From Pseudomonadota bacterium (GTDB lineage Bacteria > Pseudomonadota > Alphaproteobacteria > Rickettsiales > SXRF01): a stretch of DNA of 5,959 nt. Made by a program: the position numbers and the translations under genes. The notes beneath the pieces are model-generated. The model made no database searches. It was not told the DNA's origin and was given only the letters and a program-made list of their open reading frames with translations. Location: contig JAGWLJ010000098.1 in NCBI GenBank assembly GCA_028873275.1, positions 1-5,959 of the forward strand, in the 5' to 3' direction. Below, piece after piece: positions 1-5,265 of this stretch; the first letter of the stretch is position 1, and each line of letters starts with the position of its first letter.

Positions 1-319
1 GGGAGGGGGAAAGTAAGGCCAGCAATCCAGCGATGCCATCGATATACGGCTCACATCCGATGATACCCGCCTGCGGATGCAGCGCCGCCTGGTGCGCCAG
101 ATGCTCGCCACCGCCGAAGCCGATTTCGAGCCACAAGGGATCAGGCATTAGGGATTGGGCATTAGGGAGAGGATATCCTTCCCCGATGCCCAGTCCCCAA
201 TCCCCAACCCCCAACCTGGGCAGCATCGTCGCCAGCCGCTCCTGTCGCCCGGCGCGCAGGCGGCGGCCGCGGCGGCGGCCATAAGAGGCCAAGCGGTGTG
301 TGGGTTCGGCGTCGGGCAA
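1..319 (-). CDS. trmB: tRNA (guanine-N7-)-methyltransferase TrmB, 5' part (3' end beyond window)
   Basis: TrmB uses SAM to methylate G46 of tRNA to m7G in the cytoplasm. The 106 codons present show a basic N-terminus with HRLASYGRRRGRRLRAG (residues 8-24), then LWLEIGFGGGEHLAHQAALHP (62-82), where the Gly-rich SAM-binding motif lies, and IIGCEPYIDGIAGLL (86-100), all typical of alphaproteobacterial TrmB. The frame runs off the left edge. No ATG precedes the conserved N-terminus, and an in-frame TGA lies at 338-340, so TTG at 319-317 is the only plausible start upstream of the HRLASYGRR block. It sits one base after the metK TAA with no clear Shine-Dalgarno, suggesting translational coupling to metK. 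Residues about 37-59, in a linker that I recall as variable in the family, are encoded by a GGGATTGGG-rich palindrome (listed separately). The identity is secure; whether the linker disturbs function cannot be judged here. Confidence 0.9.
   Translation of the reverse strand, partial: MPDAEPTHRLASYGRRRGRRLRAGRQERLATMLPRLGVGDWGLGIGEGYPLPNAQSLMPDPLWLEIGFGGGEHLAHQAALHPQAGIIGCEPYIDGIAGLLALLSPS
143..212. repeat. Imperfect palindromic GGGATTGGG-type repeat inserted in frame in trmB
   Basis: The element is centred on GGATATCC (171-178). On the plus strand its left arm reads TTAGGGATTGGGCATTAGGGA (148-168), and its right arm carries the complementary words GATGCCCAGTCCCCAAT (185-201). With one gap the arms match over about 27 positions at roughly three in four. 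On the coding strand it is open and supplies about 23 residues (GVGDWGLGIGEGYP and following) to the TrmB linker. It looks like a copy of a small dispersed palindromic element of the kind that encodes runs such as NPQSPIPNPQ in other genomes, analogous in behaviour to in-frame Rickettsia palindromic elements. No second copy lies in this window, so the dispersed nature is inference. Confidence 0.65.
189..212 (-). other. G-quadruplex motif on the trmB sense strand
   Basis: The minus strand reads five, four, four and three Gs separated by loops of TT, ATT and ACT. On the plus strand the C-tracts are 208-212, 202-205, 195-198 and 189-191. This fits the standard four-tract short-loop quadruplex rule. 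It lies in the transcribed sense strand inside trmB, about 105-130 nucleotides after the start codon, so it could form in the mRNA and slow ribosomes. It is part of the palindromic repeat; folding in the cell is not shown by sequence. Confidence 0.6.
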
Positions 320-320
320 G

Positions 321-1526
321 TTACGCTTTGCGCTGTTTCAGGCCGAACGTATCCTGCAGCGCAGCGACCAGGTCGAGCTTTTCCCAGGAGAAGCCGCCGG
401 TGGCGTCGGGCTGGCGGCCGAAATGGCCGTAGGCGGCGGTGCGGGCGTAGATCGGGCGGTTGAGCTTCAAGTATTCGCGGATGCCGCGCGGGCTTAAGTC
501 GACCAGCTCCTGCAGGCGCTTTTCGAGCTTCGCCTCGTCGACGCGCGCCGTGCCGCCGGTGCTGACGTAGAAGGAGATGGGCTTGGAGATGCCGATGGCG
601 TAGGACAGCTGGATAGTGCAGTAGTCGGCCAGGCCGGCAGCCACCACGTTTTTGGCAAGATATCGCGCCATATAAGCGGCGGAGCGGTCGACCTTGGTCG
701 GGTCCTTGCCCGAGAAGGCGCCGCCGCCATGCGGCGCCGCGCCGCCATAGGTATCGACGATGATCTTCCTGCCCGTCAGGCCGCAATCGCCGTCCGGGCC
801 GCCGATGATGAACTGGCCGGTGGGATTGACGTAAAACTCGCTCTCGTCGCACATCCAGCCCTGCGGCAGGGCGGCCATGACATAGGGCCGCACCAGCTCC
901 CGCACCTGCTTCTGCGACAGGCCGGCGGCGTGCTGCGTGGAAAGGACGATCGAAGTGGCGCGCACCGGCTTGCCGTTTTCATAAAGCAGCGACACCTGGC
1001 TCTTGGCATCGGGGCCTAAGCCCTGAGCCTCGCCGCTATGGCGGGCGCGTGACAGGTTAAGCAGGATGCGGTTGGCCAGCTGGATGGGAGCGGGCATGAA
1101 TTCTTCCGTTTCCGTGCAGGCAAAGCCGAACATGATGCCCTGGTCGCCGGCACCTTCGTCTTTGGCATGATTAGAGTCGACGCCCATGGCGATATCCGCC
1201 GACTGGTGATGCAGCAGCACCTTGACTTCCAGCTCGTCGGCATGGAAGCCCTCCTGCGCGTAGCCGATCTCGCGCACCTTGTCGCGCACGATCTGCTCGA
1301 TGGCGGCGCGCGTCGTGACTTCCTCGGCGCCGCGCGTCTCGCCGGCGACCAGCACGTAATTGGTGGTGGCCAGCGTCTCGATGGCGGCGCGGGCGTGCGG
1401 GTTGGCGGTCAGCATGGCGTCGACGATGGCGTCGGAGATCTGATCGCACACCTTGTCCGGATGGCCCTCGGCCACGGATTCACTGGTGAATACATACTGG
1501 CTGCGGTTGGAAAAACGGTCGGACAT
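321..1526 (-). CDS. metK: S-adenosylmethionine synthetase MetK
   Basis: MetK makes SAM from methionine and ATP, releasing phosphate and pyrophosphate, as a cytoplasmic oligomer needing Mg2+ and K+. The 401-residue protein has the full family layout: FTSESVAEGHPDKVCDQISD (13-32, with the GHPDK ATP/methionine segment), GAGDQGIMFG (125-134), and the glycine-rich signature GGGAFSGKDPTKVDRSAAY (267-285). Length is normal for the class. A longer reading from GTG at 1538 would add four residues, but ATG at 1526 is preceded at proper distance by the Shine-Dalgarno GAGGG (1532-1536), so 1526 is preferred. The gene has its own promoter and a SAM-II-like riboswitch upstream, and trmB follows after one base. 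GC is high, about 70 percent in a hand-counted sample line, unlike the gene upstream. Confidence 0.97.
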   Translation of the reverse strand: MSDRFSNRSQYVFTSESVAEGHPDKVCDQISDAIVDAMLTANPHARAAIETLATTNYVLVAGETRGAEEVTTRAAIEQIVRDKVREIGYAQEGFHADELEVKVLLHHQSADIAMGVDSNHAKDEGAGDQGIMFGFACTETEEFMPAPIQLANRILLNLSRARHSGEAQGLGPDAKSQVSLLYENGKPVRATSIVLSTQHAAGLSQKQVRELVRPYVMAALPQGWMCDESEFYVNPTGQFIIGGPDGDCGLTGRKIIVDTYGGAAPHGGGAFSGKDPTKVDRSAAYMARYLAKNVVAAGLADYCTIQLSYAIGISKPISFYVSTGGTARVDEAKLEKRLQELVDLSPRGIREYLKLNRPIYARTAAYGHFGRQPDATGGFSWEKLDLVAALQDTFGLKQRKA

Positions 1527-1529
1527 GGC

Positions 1530-1536
1530 ATCCCTC
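1530..1536 (-). promoter_or_regulatory. metK Shine-Dalgarno and possible anti-Shine-Dalgarno target
   Basis: The minus strand carries GAGGGAT just upstream of ATG 1526, a good ribosome binding site that decides the start over GTG 1538. Its GGGAT (1530-1534) is exactly complementary to ATCCC at 1560-1564 in the leader, allowing a 5-bp helix that would occlude the site. The ribosome binding role is well supported; the occlusion is inference. Confidence 0.65.
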
Positions 1537-1555
1537 ACATGACGGTTCTGTTCTC

Positions 1556-1566
1556 AGCGGGGATTC
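1556..1566 (-). promoter_or_regulatory. Candidate expression-platform switch strand for the metK riboswitch
   Basis: The minus-strand segment GAATCCCCGCT (1556-1566) is complementary, allowing G-U pairs, to all eleven bases of GGTGGGGATTT (1633-1643) in the aptamer, with AATCCCC/GGGGATT being a perfect 7-bp core. This helix cannot coexist with P1. The same strand contains ATCCC, able to pair with the metK Shine-Dalgarno GGGAT. A switch follows: without SAM the strand is held by the aptamer 5' half and the ribosome site is free; with SAM it is released and may cover the site. The complementarity is seen; the mechanism is inferred. Confidence 0.45.
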
Positions 1567-1577
1567 CGGATATCCGG
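1566..1577. repeat. 12-bp perfect palindrome CCGGATATCCGG in the metK leader
   Basis: The sequence is identical on both strands and lies between the riboswitch aptamer and the metK ribosome binding site. In RNA it can form only a 4-bp CCGG hairpin with an ATAT loop. It is not followed by a T-tract, so it is not an intrinsic terminator. It would sit inside the loop closed by the alternative switch helix and may act as a spacer hairpin or as a DNA-binding site; neither is shown. Confidence 0.5.
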
Positions 1578-1592
1578 GCGCGCGGCGACCGA

Positions 1593-1644
1593 ATAGCTTA
1601 GACCGTGTTTATAAGGTGGCGGCAAGCTGTCCAAATCCCCACCT
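1593..1644 (-). ncRNA. SAM-II (SAM-alpha) riboswitch aptamer in metK leader
   Basis: Read on the minus strand, AGGTGG (1639-1644) pairs with CCACCT (1614-1619) to form P1. Inside the loop are GATTTG (1632-1637) and AGCTTGCC (1621-1628), followed after P1 by TTATAAAC. From memory, SAM-II aptamers upstream of alphaproteobacterial met genes have the same order: GTGGTGATTTG, GCTTGCAGCCACG, TTAAAC, then a pseudoknot strand and GCTAAA. Here AGCTTG can pair with TAAGCT (1595-1600) as the pseudoknot P2; an alternative register pairs GCCG with CGGT before CTAAG. The joining segment is longer than in the members I recall, and the terminal CTAAA is imperfect. Position just downstream of a promoter and upstream of SAM synthetase fits feedback sensing of SAM. 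The match is by eye only. Confidence 0.75.
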
Positions 1645-1656
1645 GAATATATTGCG

Positions 1657-1684
1657 ATCTTAATAGATACGGGTGTTAAGTCAA
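1657..1684 (-). promoter_or_regulatory. Sigma70-like promoter of metK
   Basis: The minus strand has -35 TTGACT (1679-1684), a 16-base spacer, and -10 TAAGAT (1657-1662). Transcription would begin around 1650, only a few bases before riboswitch helix P1 at 1644, which is the usual arrangement. The promoter begins seven bases after the stop codon of the upstream gene. A weaker second candidate with -10 TATAAA (about 1608-1613) lies inside the aptamer and would skip its 5' half, so it is not preferred. Confidence 0.6.
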
Positions 1685-1690
1685 CACGCC

Positions 1691-2254
1691 TTAGCGACGG
1701 CGGTGCTGTCGACTAATTATTCCTCTTTTTATCTCTTGTGTCCTGCCAGACGGCGGTTTCATTATATCGTGATCCTCTTTATAGGCGTGATATAGTTCTT
1801 CCAAAGCCTGTATGTTCTTTTCCGTGGCATCGAACGTGTATACAATCTGCCCTGCACCGTGCTCATCATGTGCCAGCCTTGCAAAACGCAATCCCTGTAT
1901 CTTGGAAAGATCAACAGATACAGGAGCGCTGAGCATTTGCCCTACCGCCTTGCAATAATAGGCTGCCGTGTAATGCCGTACGCAATCGCTTACGCTGTCC
2001 CTGTCGAAATAGCATTCGATCTGCCGAGTATCAGGATTAAATTTTACGCATTCCCCCGCCGACCGCTTGCTTTCATGGTGTTCGACCTTGGTGTAATACG
2101 CCGTCTTTGAATACTCGCTGGCCAGTGTCGGCGTATAGGAACGTGTTTCGACACGGCCTAAAGAAATGTCTTCACCGATGGCAAGAGCCGTCAGCTTTTT
2201 AATGATGTCTTCTATGCGAGCGTTGCTTAGTGTGGCAGCGGATGGCTTAGTCAT
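1691..2254 (-). CDS. Hypothetical protein of 187 residues, unrecognised
   Basis: I do not recognise this protein. Translation support is good: ATG at 2254 is preceded by AAGGGG at seven bases' distance, and the frame stays open for 187 codons to TAA at 1691. The product looks soluble, with no signal peptide or membrane segment. It has a Lys-rich N-terminal helix (about 13-25), a middle part with four cysteines (69, 81, 91, 101) and several Tyr/His, a charged helix (about 143-160), and a strongly basic tail ending RQHRRR. GC is much lower than its neighbours: sample lines count about 43-45 percent versus about 70 percent in metK. It lies 43 bases after the regulator stop, so the two are probably co-transcribed, and it separates the regulator from metK, which are usually adjacent in this class. 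An acquired or lineage-specific gene is likely. Confidence 0.75.
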   Translation of the reverse strand: MTKPSAATLSNARIEDIIKKLTALAIGEDISLGRVETRSYTPTLASEYSKTAYYTKVEHHESKRSAGECVKFNPDTRQIECYFDRDSVSDCVRHYTAAYYCKAVGQMLSAPVSVDLSKIQGLRFARLAHDEHGAGQIVYTFDATEKNIQALEELYHAYKEDHDIMKPPSGRTQEIKRGIISRQHRRR

Positions 2255-2297
2255 GTTCTTACCCCTTAAGTGCAGGATCAGAGCCTGGAAGCAATCT

Positions 2298-2702
2298 TCA
2301 ATCCATCACCGCCTGGTTGTCGGCAATAGCCCGAACCATGTCGGTGATGCGCTTGCGGATACTCTGCTGCGAAATGCGCTTGAAGGCTTTCATCATTTCC
2401 AGCGATTCGCGGTCGGAAGCTCGATGGGCGTGCTCGAACTTCTCGCCTTCCTCGGCGAAGCCGGCGGCATGGCCCTTGGCCGCTTCCAGGTCATCGAAGA
2501 AATAGGCTACCGGCACATGCAAGAATTTGGCGAATTCGCACAGGCGGGTGGCGTTCATGGCGTTGGCGCCTTTCTCGTATTTCTGCACCTGCTGAAAAGT
2601 GATGCCGACGGCCCGTGCCAGCGCCTCCTGGCTGAGCCCCAGCATGGTGCGACGCTGGCGCAACCGTTTGCCGACCTGCATATCGATATCGTTCTTAGGC
2701 AT
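2298..2702 (-). CDS. Cro/C1-type helix-turn-helix regulator (PhrR-like)
   Basis: This 134-residue DNA-binding protein has an XRE/Cro-C1 domain at residues 8-70: VGKRLRQRRTMLGLSQEALAR (10-30), with the helix-turn-helix at about 24-43 (SQEALARAVGITFQQVQKYE), and VPVAYFFDD at the domain end. A Lys/Arg-rich helical tail (about 97-128) follows. Alphaproteobacteria commonly keep such a gene between lnt and metK; in Sinorhizobium the neighbour of the lnt homologue actA was named phrR and described as acid- and stress-induced (from memory). A longer frame opens with TTG at 2765, but ATG at 2702 is preceded by AAGGA and matches the usual family N-terminus MPKNDIDMQVGKRLR, so 2702 is chosen. It starts 72 bases after the lnt stop. 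Its targets are unknown; autoregulation would be typical. Confidence 0.88.
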   Translation of the reverse strand: MPKNDIDMQVGKRLRQRRTMLGLSQEALARAVGITFQQVQKYEKGANAMNATRLCEFAKFLHVPVAYFFDDLEAAKGHAAGFAEEGEKFEHAHRASDRESLEMMKAFKRISQQSIRKRITDMVRAIADNQAVMD

Positions 2703-2774
2703 ATAATCCTTGGGCAATGAGGTTAACAACCGCGTCACTGTTGCGGAAATCGGCACAACTGGCAAGCGAAATAA

Positions 2775-4310
2775 TTAATTTTTATATGGCTTTCCTTGCC
2801 TTATGGTTAAAATCGTTCCCGTAATTACTAATATTAGTAAAAATATATTACTATAACCCGTATAAGTTGTATAGCGGTTTTCTGCGCGGGGCAACCTCGC
2901 ATCCAGAACCCCCTGCGTTCCCAGCGGCAGCGAGGCAAGAACGCGGCCGAAAGGGTCCACCACGGCCGTAATGCCCGTATTGGCCACGCGCACCAGCGGA
3001 ATCCCCTGCTCCACCGCCCGCATGCGCGCCATCTCGAAATGCTGGTGCGGGCCGCTGCTTAAGCCAAACCAGGCATCATTGGTAACATTGAGCAGCAGCT
3101 GGGCGCGGTGCGACGGGTCGGTCGCCATTTCCGGGAAAATGGCCTCGTAGCAGATCAGCGGGATCAGCGGCGGCAGGCCGGGCCATTCCAGCACCTGCCC
3201 CTGCCGGCCGGAGGAGAAATCCTTATCACCCACCGGGGTCAGCCAGGCTTTGGGAAGCAGATTGCGGAACGGCAGGAATTCGCCGAACGGCACCAGCTTG
3301 ATCTTGTCGTAGCTGCCGACGATGCCGCCCTCATGGGAAAGCGCCACCAGGCTGTTCCATACCTGCCAGTTCTCGGATGTCCCTTCGGCGCGCAGTGCGC
3401 CGGTGATGAGAATCTCTCCCGGCGGGATGCTGTTTCCCAGGATATGGGTCAGCGGTTCCCTGACCGAAAGGATATAAGGCGTCGCCGTTTCCGGCCAGAC
3501 GACATGCGTCACGTTGTCGAGCCCGGCTGACTGCGTCAGGCGGATATGCTCGCGCAGGCCATGCATCTGGAGTTTCGGATCCCATTTATGCGGCTGCGAG
3601 ATATCGGCCTGCACCAACCGCAGCGCCACGCCAGGCACGGTGCGTTCCGCTTCGGGCACCCGGTCGGCTTCGTGCAGCCGCCACGCTCCCCATCCCATCC
3701 CGGCCACGAATAAGGCCCAAACGGCAGCGATGAACAGCCAGCCTCTCCTCTCTTTAAGCCCGGCCAGCGACCCGCCCAGCAGCACGGCGAAAAACGTGAG
3801 TCCATAGACATTCACCAGCGATGCCAGTTGCAGCGACGTATCGGAAAAACCGAAGCTGTAGCCGGGCAGGTTCCACGGAAAGCCGGTGAACAGGTGGCCG
3901 CGCGCGTATTCGATCACCGTCCACACCACGGCGAAAACAAAGATGCCGCTCAGGCCCCGCACCGGCAGCCGCGCAAATATCCAGCAGGCGACGCCGCTAT
4001 AGAGGGCGATGACGCCGGTCAGGCCGAACAGCGCGAAGGGAATCAGCCAGGCGAACTTGTCGGGATCGGTGAGCAGCGCGATGCAGAACCAGTAGAGCCC
4101 GGTGATGTAAAATCCCCAGCCCCACCACCAGCCGTCCCAGAACGCCCGCCGGCGCGACGGCGATGCCTGGACCAGCAGGTAAAGCCCGGCGAAAGCCGGA
4201 ATCAAAAGCGGGAAATAAAAAAACGGCGCCAGGGTCAGCGTGGCGCAGATACCCAGGGCGAAGGCCAGCGCATTGCGCTTCCAGCCCCGCGTCTCTGCAA
4301 GAGCGGTCAC
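2775..4310 (-). CDS. lnt: Apolipoprotein N-acyltransferase Lnt
   Basis: Lnt transfers an acyl chain from phospholipid to the N-terminal cysteine of apolipoproteins, the last step of lipoprotein maturation, at the periplasmic face of the inner membrane. The 511-residue protein is almost the same length as E. coli Lnt (512). About six hydrophobic segments occupy residues 13-210, the nitrilase-like domain about 228-475, and a final membrane helix 487-503. The catalytic triad is intact: Glu274 in VWPETATPY, Lys336 in YDKIKLVPFGEF, and Cys387 in LICYEAIFPE; Glu344 is also kept. The start is GTG at 4310, overlapping the corC stop by four bases (GTGA), indicating translational coupling. The last 35 or so codons are strikingly AT-rich and contain a 16-bp palindrome. 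Function is confident. Confidence 0.96.
   Translation of the reverse strand: MTALAETRGWKRNALAFALGICATLTLAPFFYFPLLIPAFAGLYLLVQASPSRRRAFWDGWWWGWGFYITGLYWFCIALLTDPDKFAWLIPFALFGLTGVIALYSGVACWIFARLPVRGLSGIFVFAVVWTVIEYARGHLFTGFPWNLPGYSFGFSDTSLQLASLVNVYGLTFFAVLLGGSLAGLKERRGWLFIAAVWALFVAGMGWGAWRLHEADRVPEAERTVPGVALRLVQADISQPHKWDPKLQMHGLREHIRLTQSAGLDNVTHVVWPETATPYILSVREPLTHILGNSIPPGEILITGALRAEGTSENWQVWNSLVALSHEGGIVGSYDKIKLVPFGEFLPFRNLLPKAWLTPVGDKDFSSGRQGQVLEWPGLPPLIPLICYEAIFPEMATDPSHRAQLLLNVTNDAWFGLSSGPHQHFEMARMRAVEQGIPLVRVANTGITAVVDPFGRVLASLPLGTQGVLDARLPRAENRYTTYTGYSNIFLLILVITGTILTIRQGKPYKN
2825..2853. repeat. 16-bp perfect palindrome plus third half-site in AT-rich 3' end of lnt
   Basis: TTACTAATATTAGTAA (2825-2840) is a perfect palindrome. 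A further TTACTA at 2848-2853 is the inverted partner of TAGTAA (2835-2840), giving three related half-sites in 29 bases. The site is inside the lnt coding region, encoding part of the last membrane segment, about 125-150 bases upstream of the regulator start. It could be an operator for that regulator, a hairpin, or chance in AT-rich DNA; no function is shown. Confidence 0.4.
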
Positions 4311-5245
4311 GCCGTCAGGATCCGCACCCGGCGGATGCGGCGCGGATCGGCATCGAGAATCTCGAAGCGCGCGCCGGACGGATGCGGCACGGTTTCCCCC
4401 CGCGAAGGCACCCGGCCCAATTGGAACGAAATCAGCCCGCCCAGCGTCTCGATCTCGCCGCTTTTCTCCGGCGCCACCAGCGGCAGCCCCAGCTCCTTCT
4501 CCAGCGTCTCGACCGGGATGCGCGCATTGACCTCGAACACGTGATCGCCGACCTTCACGATGCGGTCTTCCGGCTCCTCGTCCCAGTCGTGCTCGTCCTG
4601 GATGTCGCCGACGATTTCCTCGAAAAGATCTTCCATCGTCACCAGCCCGTCGGTGCCGCCGTATTCGTCGACGACGATGGCCATGTGGCTGCCCGCCTGC
4701 CGCATTTTCACCAGCAGGTCGATGATCGGCATCGACGGCGGCACGAAGAGCAGGCTGCGCAGCGCCGAGCGTATATCGAATGGCGTATCGCCGGCCAGCA
4801 TGGGCAGCAGGTCTTTCACATGAGCGAAGCCCAGCACGTGATCGAGCGACTCCTCATACACCGGGATGCGCGTATGGCGCTGCGCCAGCAGGTGCGCCTT
4901 GAAGTCCGGAAGCGAAATATCGACGGGCACGGCGGCGATGTCGGTGCGCTGCACCATGATGTCGCTGACCTTGATGTCGCTGAAGGACAGCACGTTGTGA
5001 AGCATGACCTTCTCTTCCGGCGCCAGCCCCTCGTCGGTCTGCTCCGCGTGCTCCTCGATCACTTCTTCGATGGCTTCCTTAAGCGAAGCCTCGCGCGCGG
5101 CCAGCTTGTGGTGCAGCCAGTCGCGCATCGACTGCAGCAGCGATGGGCGCGGCCGGGTTTCCTGGCTCGTTTCGGGGGCGGAGGCAAGCGCGTCGCGCTC
5201 GCTGCTGGTGTTATCCATGGATAGACTATAGGCGGCGGATTTCAT
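4307..5245 (-). CDS. corC: CBS-domain protein of the CorC/YbeX (HlyC/TlyC) family
   Basis: This is a cytosolic CBS-pair protein of the YbeX/CorC family, often annotated as a Mg2+/Co2+ efflux component or haemolysin-like protein and in E. coli encoded beside ybeY, where links to ribosome and rRNA metabolism have been reported. A helical N-terminus with LRPRPSLLQSM-type sequence precedes EEVIEEHAEQTDEGLAPEEK (60-79). Then come SDIMVQRTDIAAVP (94-107) opening the first CBS motif, HTRIPVYEESLDHVLGFAHVK (124-144), the second CBS with VVDEYGGTDGLVTMEDLFEEI (191-211), and the CorC_HlyC domain (about 225-310). There is no DUF21 membrane domain, so it is not itself a channel. The start is uncertain: GTG 5263, two bases after the ybeY stop, ATG 5245 and ATG 5218 are in frame and none has a good Shine-Dalgarno. 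The stop overlaps lnt. Confidence 0.92.
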   Translation of the reverse strand: MKSAAYSLSMDNTSSERDALASAPETSQETRPRPSLLQSMRDWLHHKLAAREASLKEAIEEVIEEHAEQTDEGLAPEEKVMLHNVLSFSDIKVSDIMVQRTDIAAVPVDISLPDFKAHLLAQRHTRIPVYEESLDHVLGFAHVKDLLPMLAGDTPFDIRSALRSLLFVPPSMPIIDLLVKMRQAGSHMAIVVDEYGGTDGLVTMEDLFEEIVGDIQDEHDWDEEPEDRIVKVGDHVFEVNARIPVETLEKELGLPLVAPEKSGEIETLGGLISFQLGRVPSRGETVPHPSGARFEILDADPRRIRRVRILTA

Positions 5246-5265
5246 TGGCCAATAATCGTACACGC

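Noticed and set aside
171..178. Possible shared element between the trmB repeat centre and the metK leader, since both contain GGATATCC (also 1568-1575)
   Set aside because: Only eight bases are shared and the flanks differ entirely, so chance is sufficient.
148..852. A 234-codon minus-strand open frame overlapping the metK 3' half and trmB
   Set aside because: It is a frame-shifted reading of metK and trmB with Arg/Pro-rich composition; both overlapped genes have strong family motifs in their own frames.
1561..1580. Possible intrinsic terminator at the CCGGATATCCGG palindrome before metK
   Set aside because: The hairpin would have only four pairs and no T-tract follows on either strand.
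2721..2747. Possible operator CCGC-N9-GCGG upstream of the regulator
   Set aside because: Only four-base arms in GC-rich DNA; no second copy or supporting promoter was found.
2780..2815. Possible promoter for the regulator with -10 TATAAA near 2780-2786
   Set aside because: The -35 partner (TTAACC with an 18-base spacer) is poor; AT-rich composition alone would give such matches.
3828..4544. A 238-codon plus-strand open frame opposite lnt and corC
   Set aside because: Low-complexity charged product antisense to two confident genes; a GC-skewed shadow.
4163..5224. A 353-codon plus-strand open frame opposite corC
   Set aside because: It mirrors the high-GC corC codons, is rich in His/Arg/Gln without recognisable domains, and corC on the other strand is certain.
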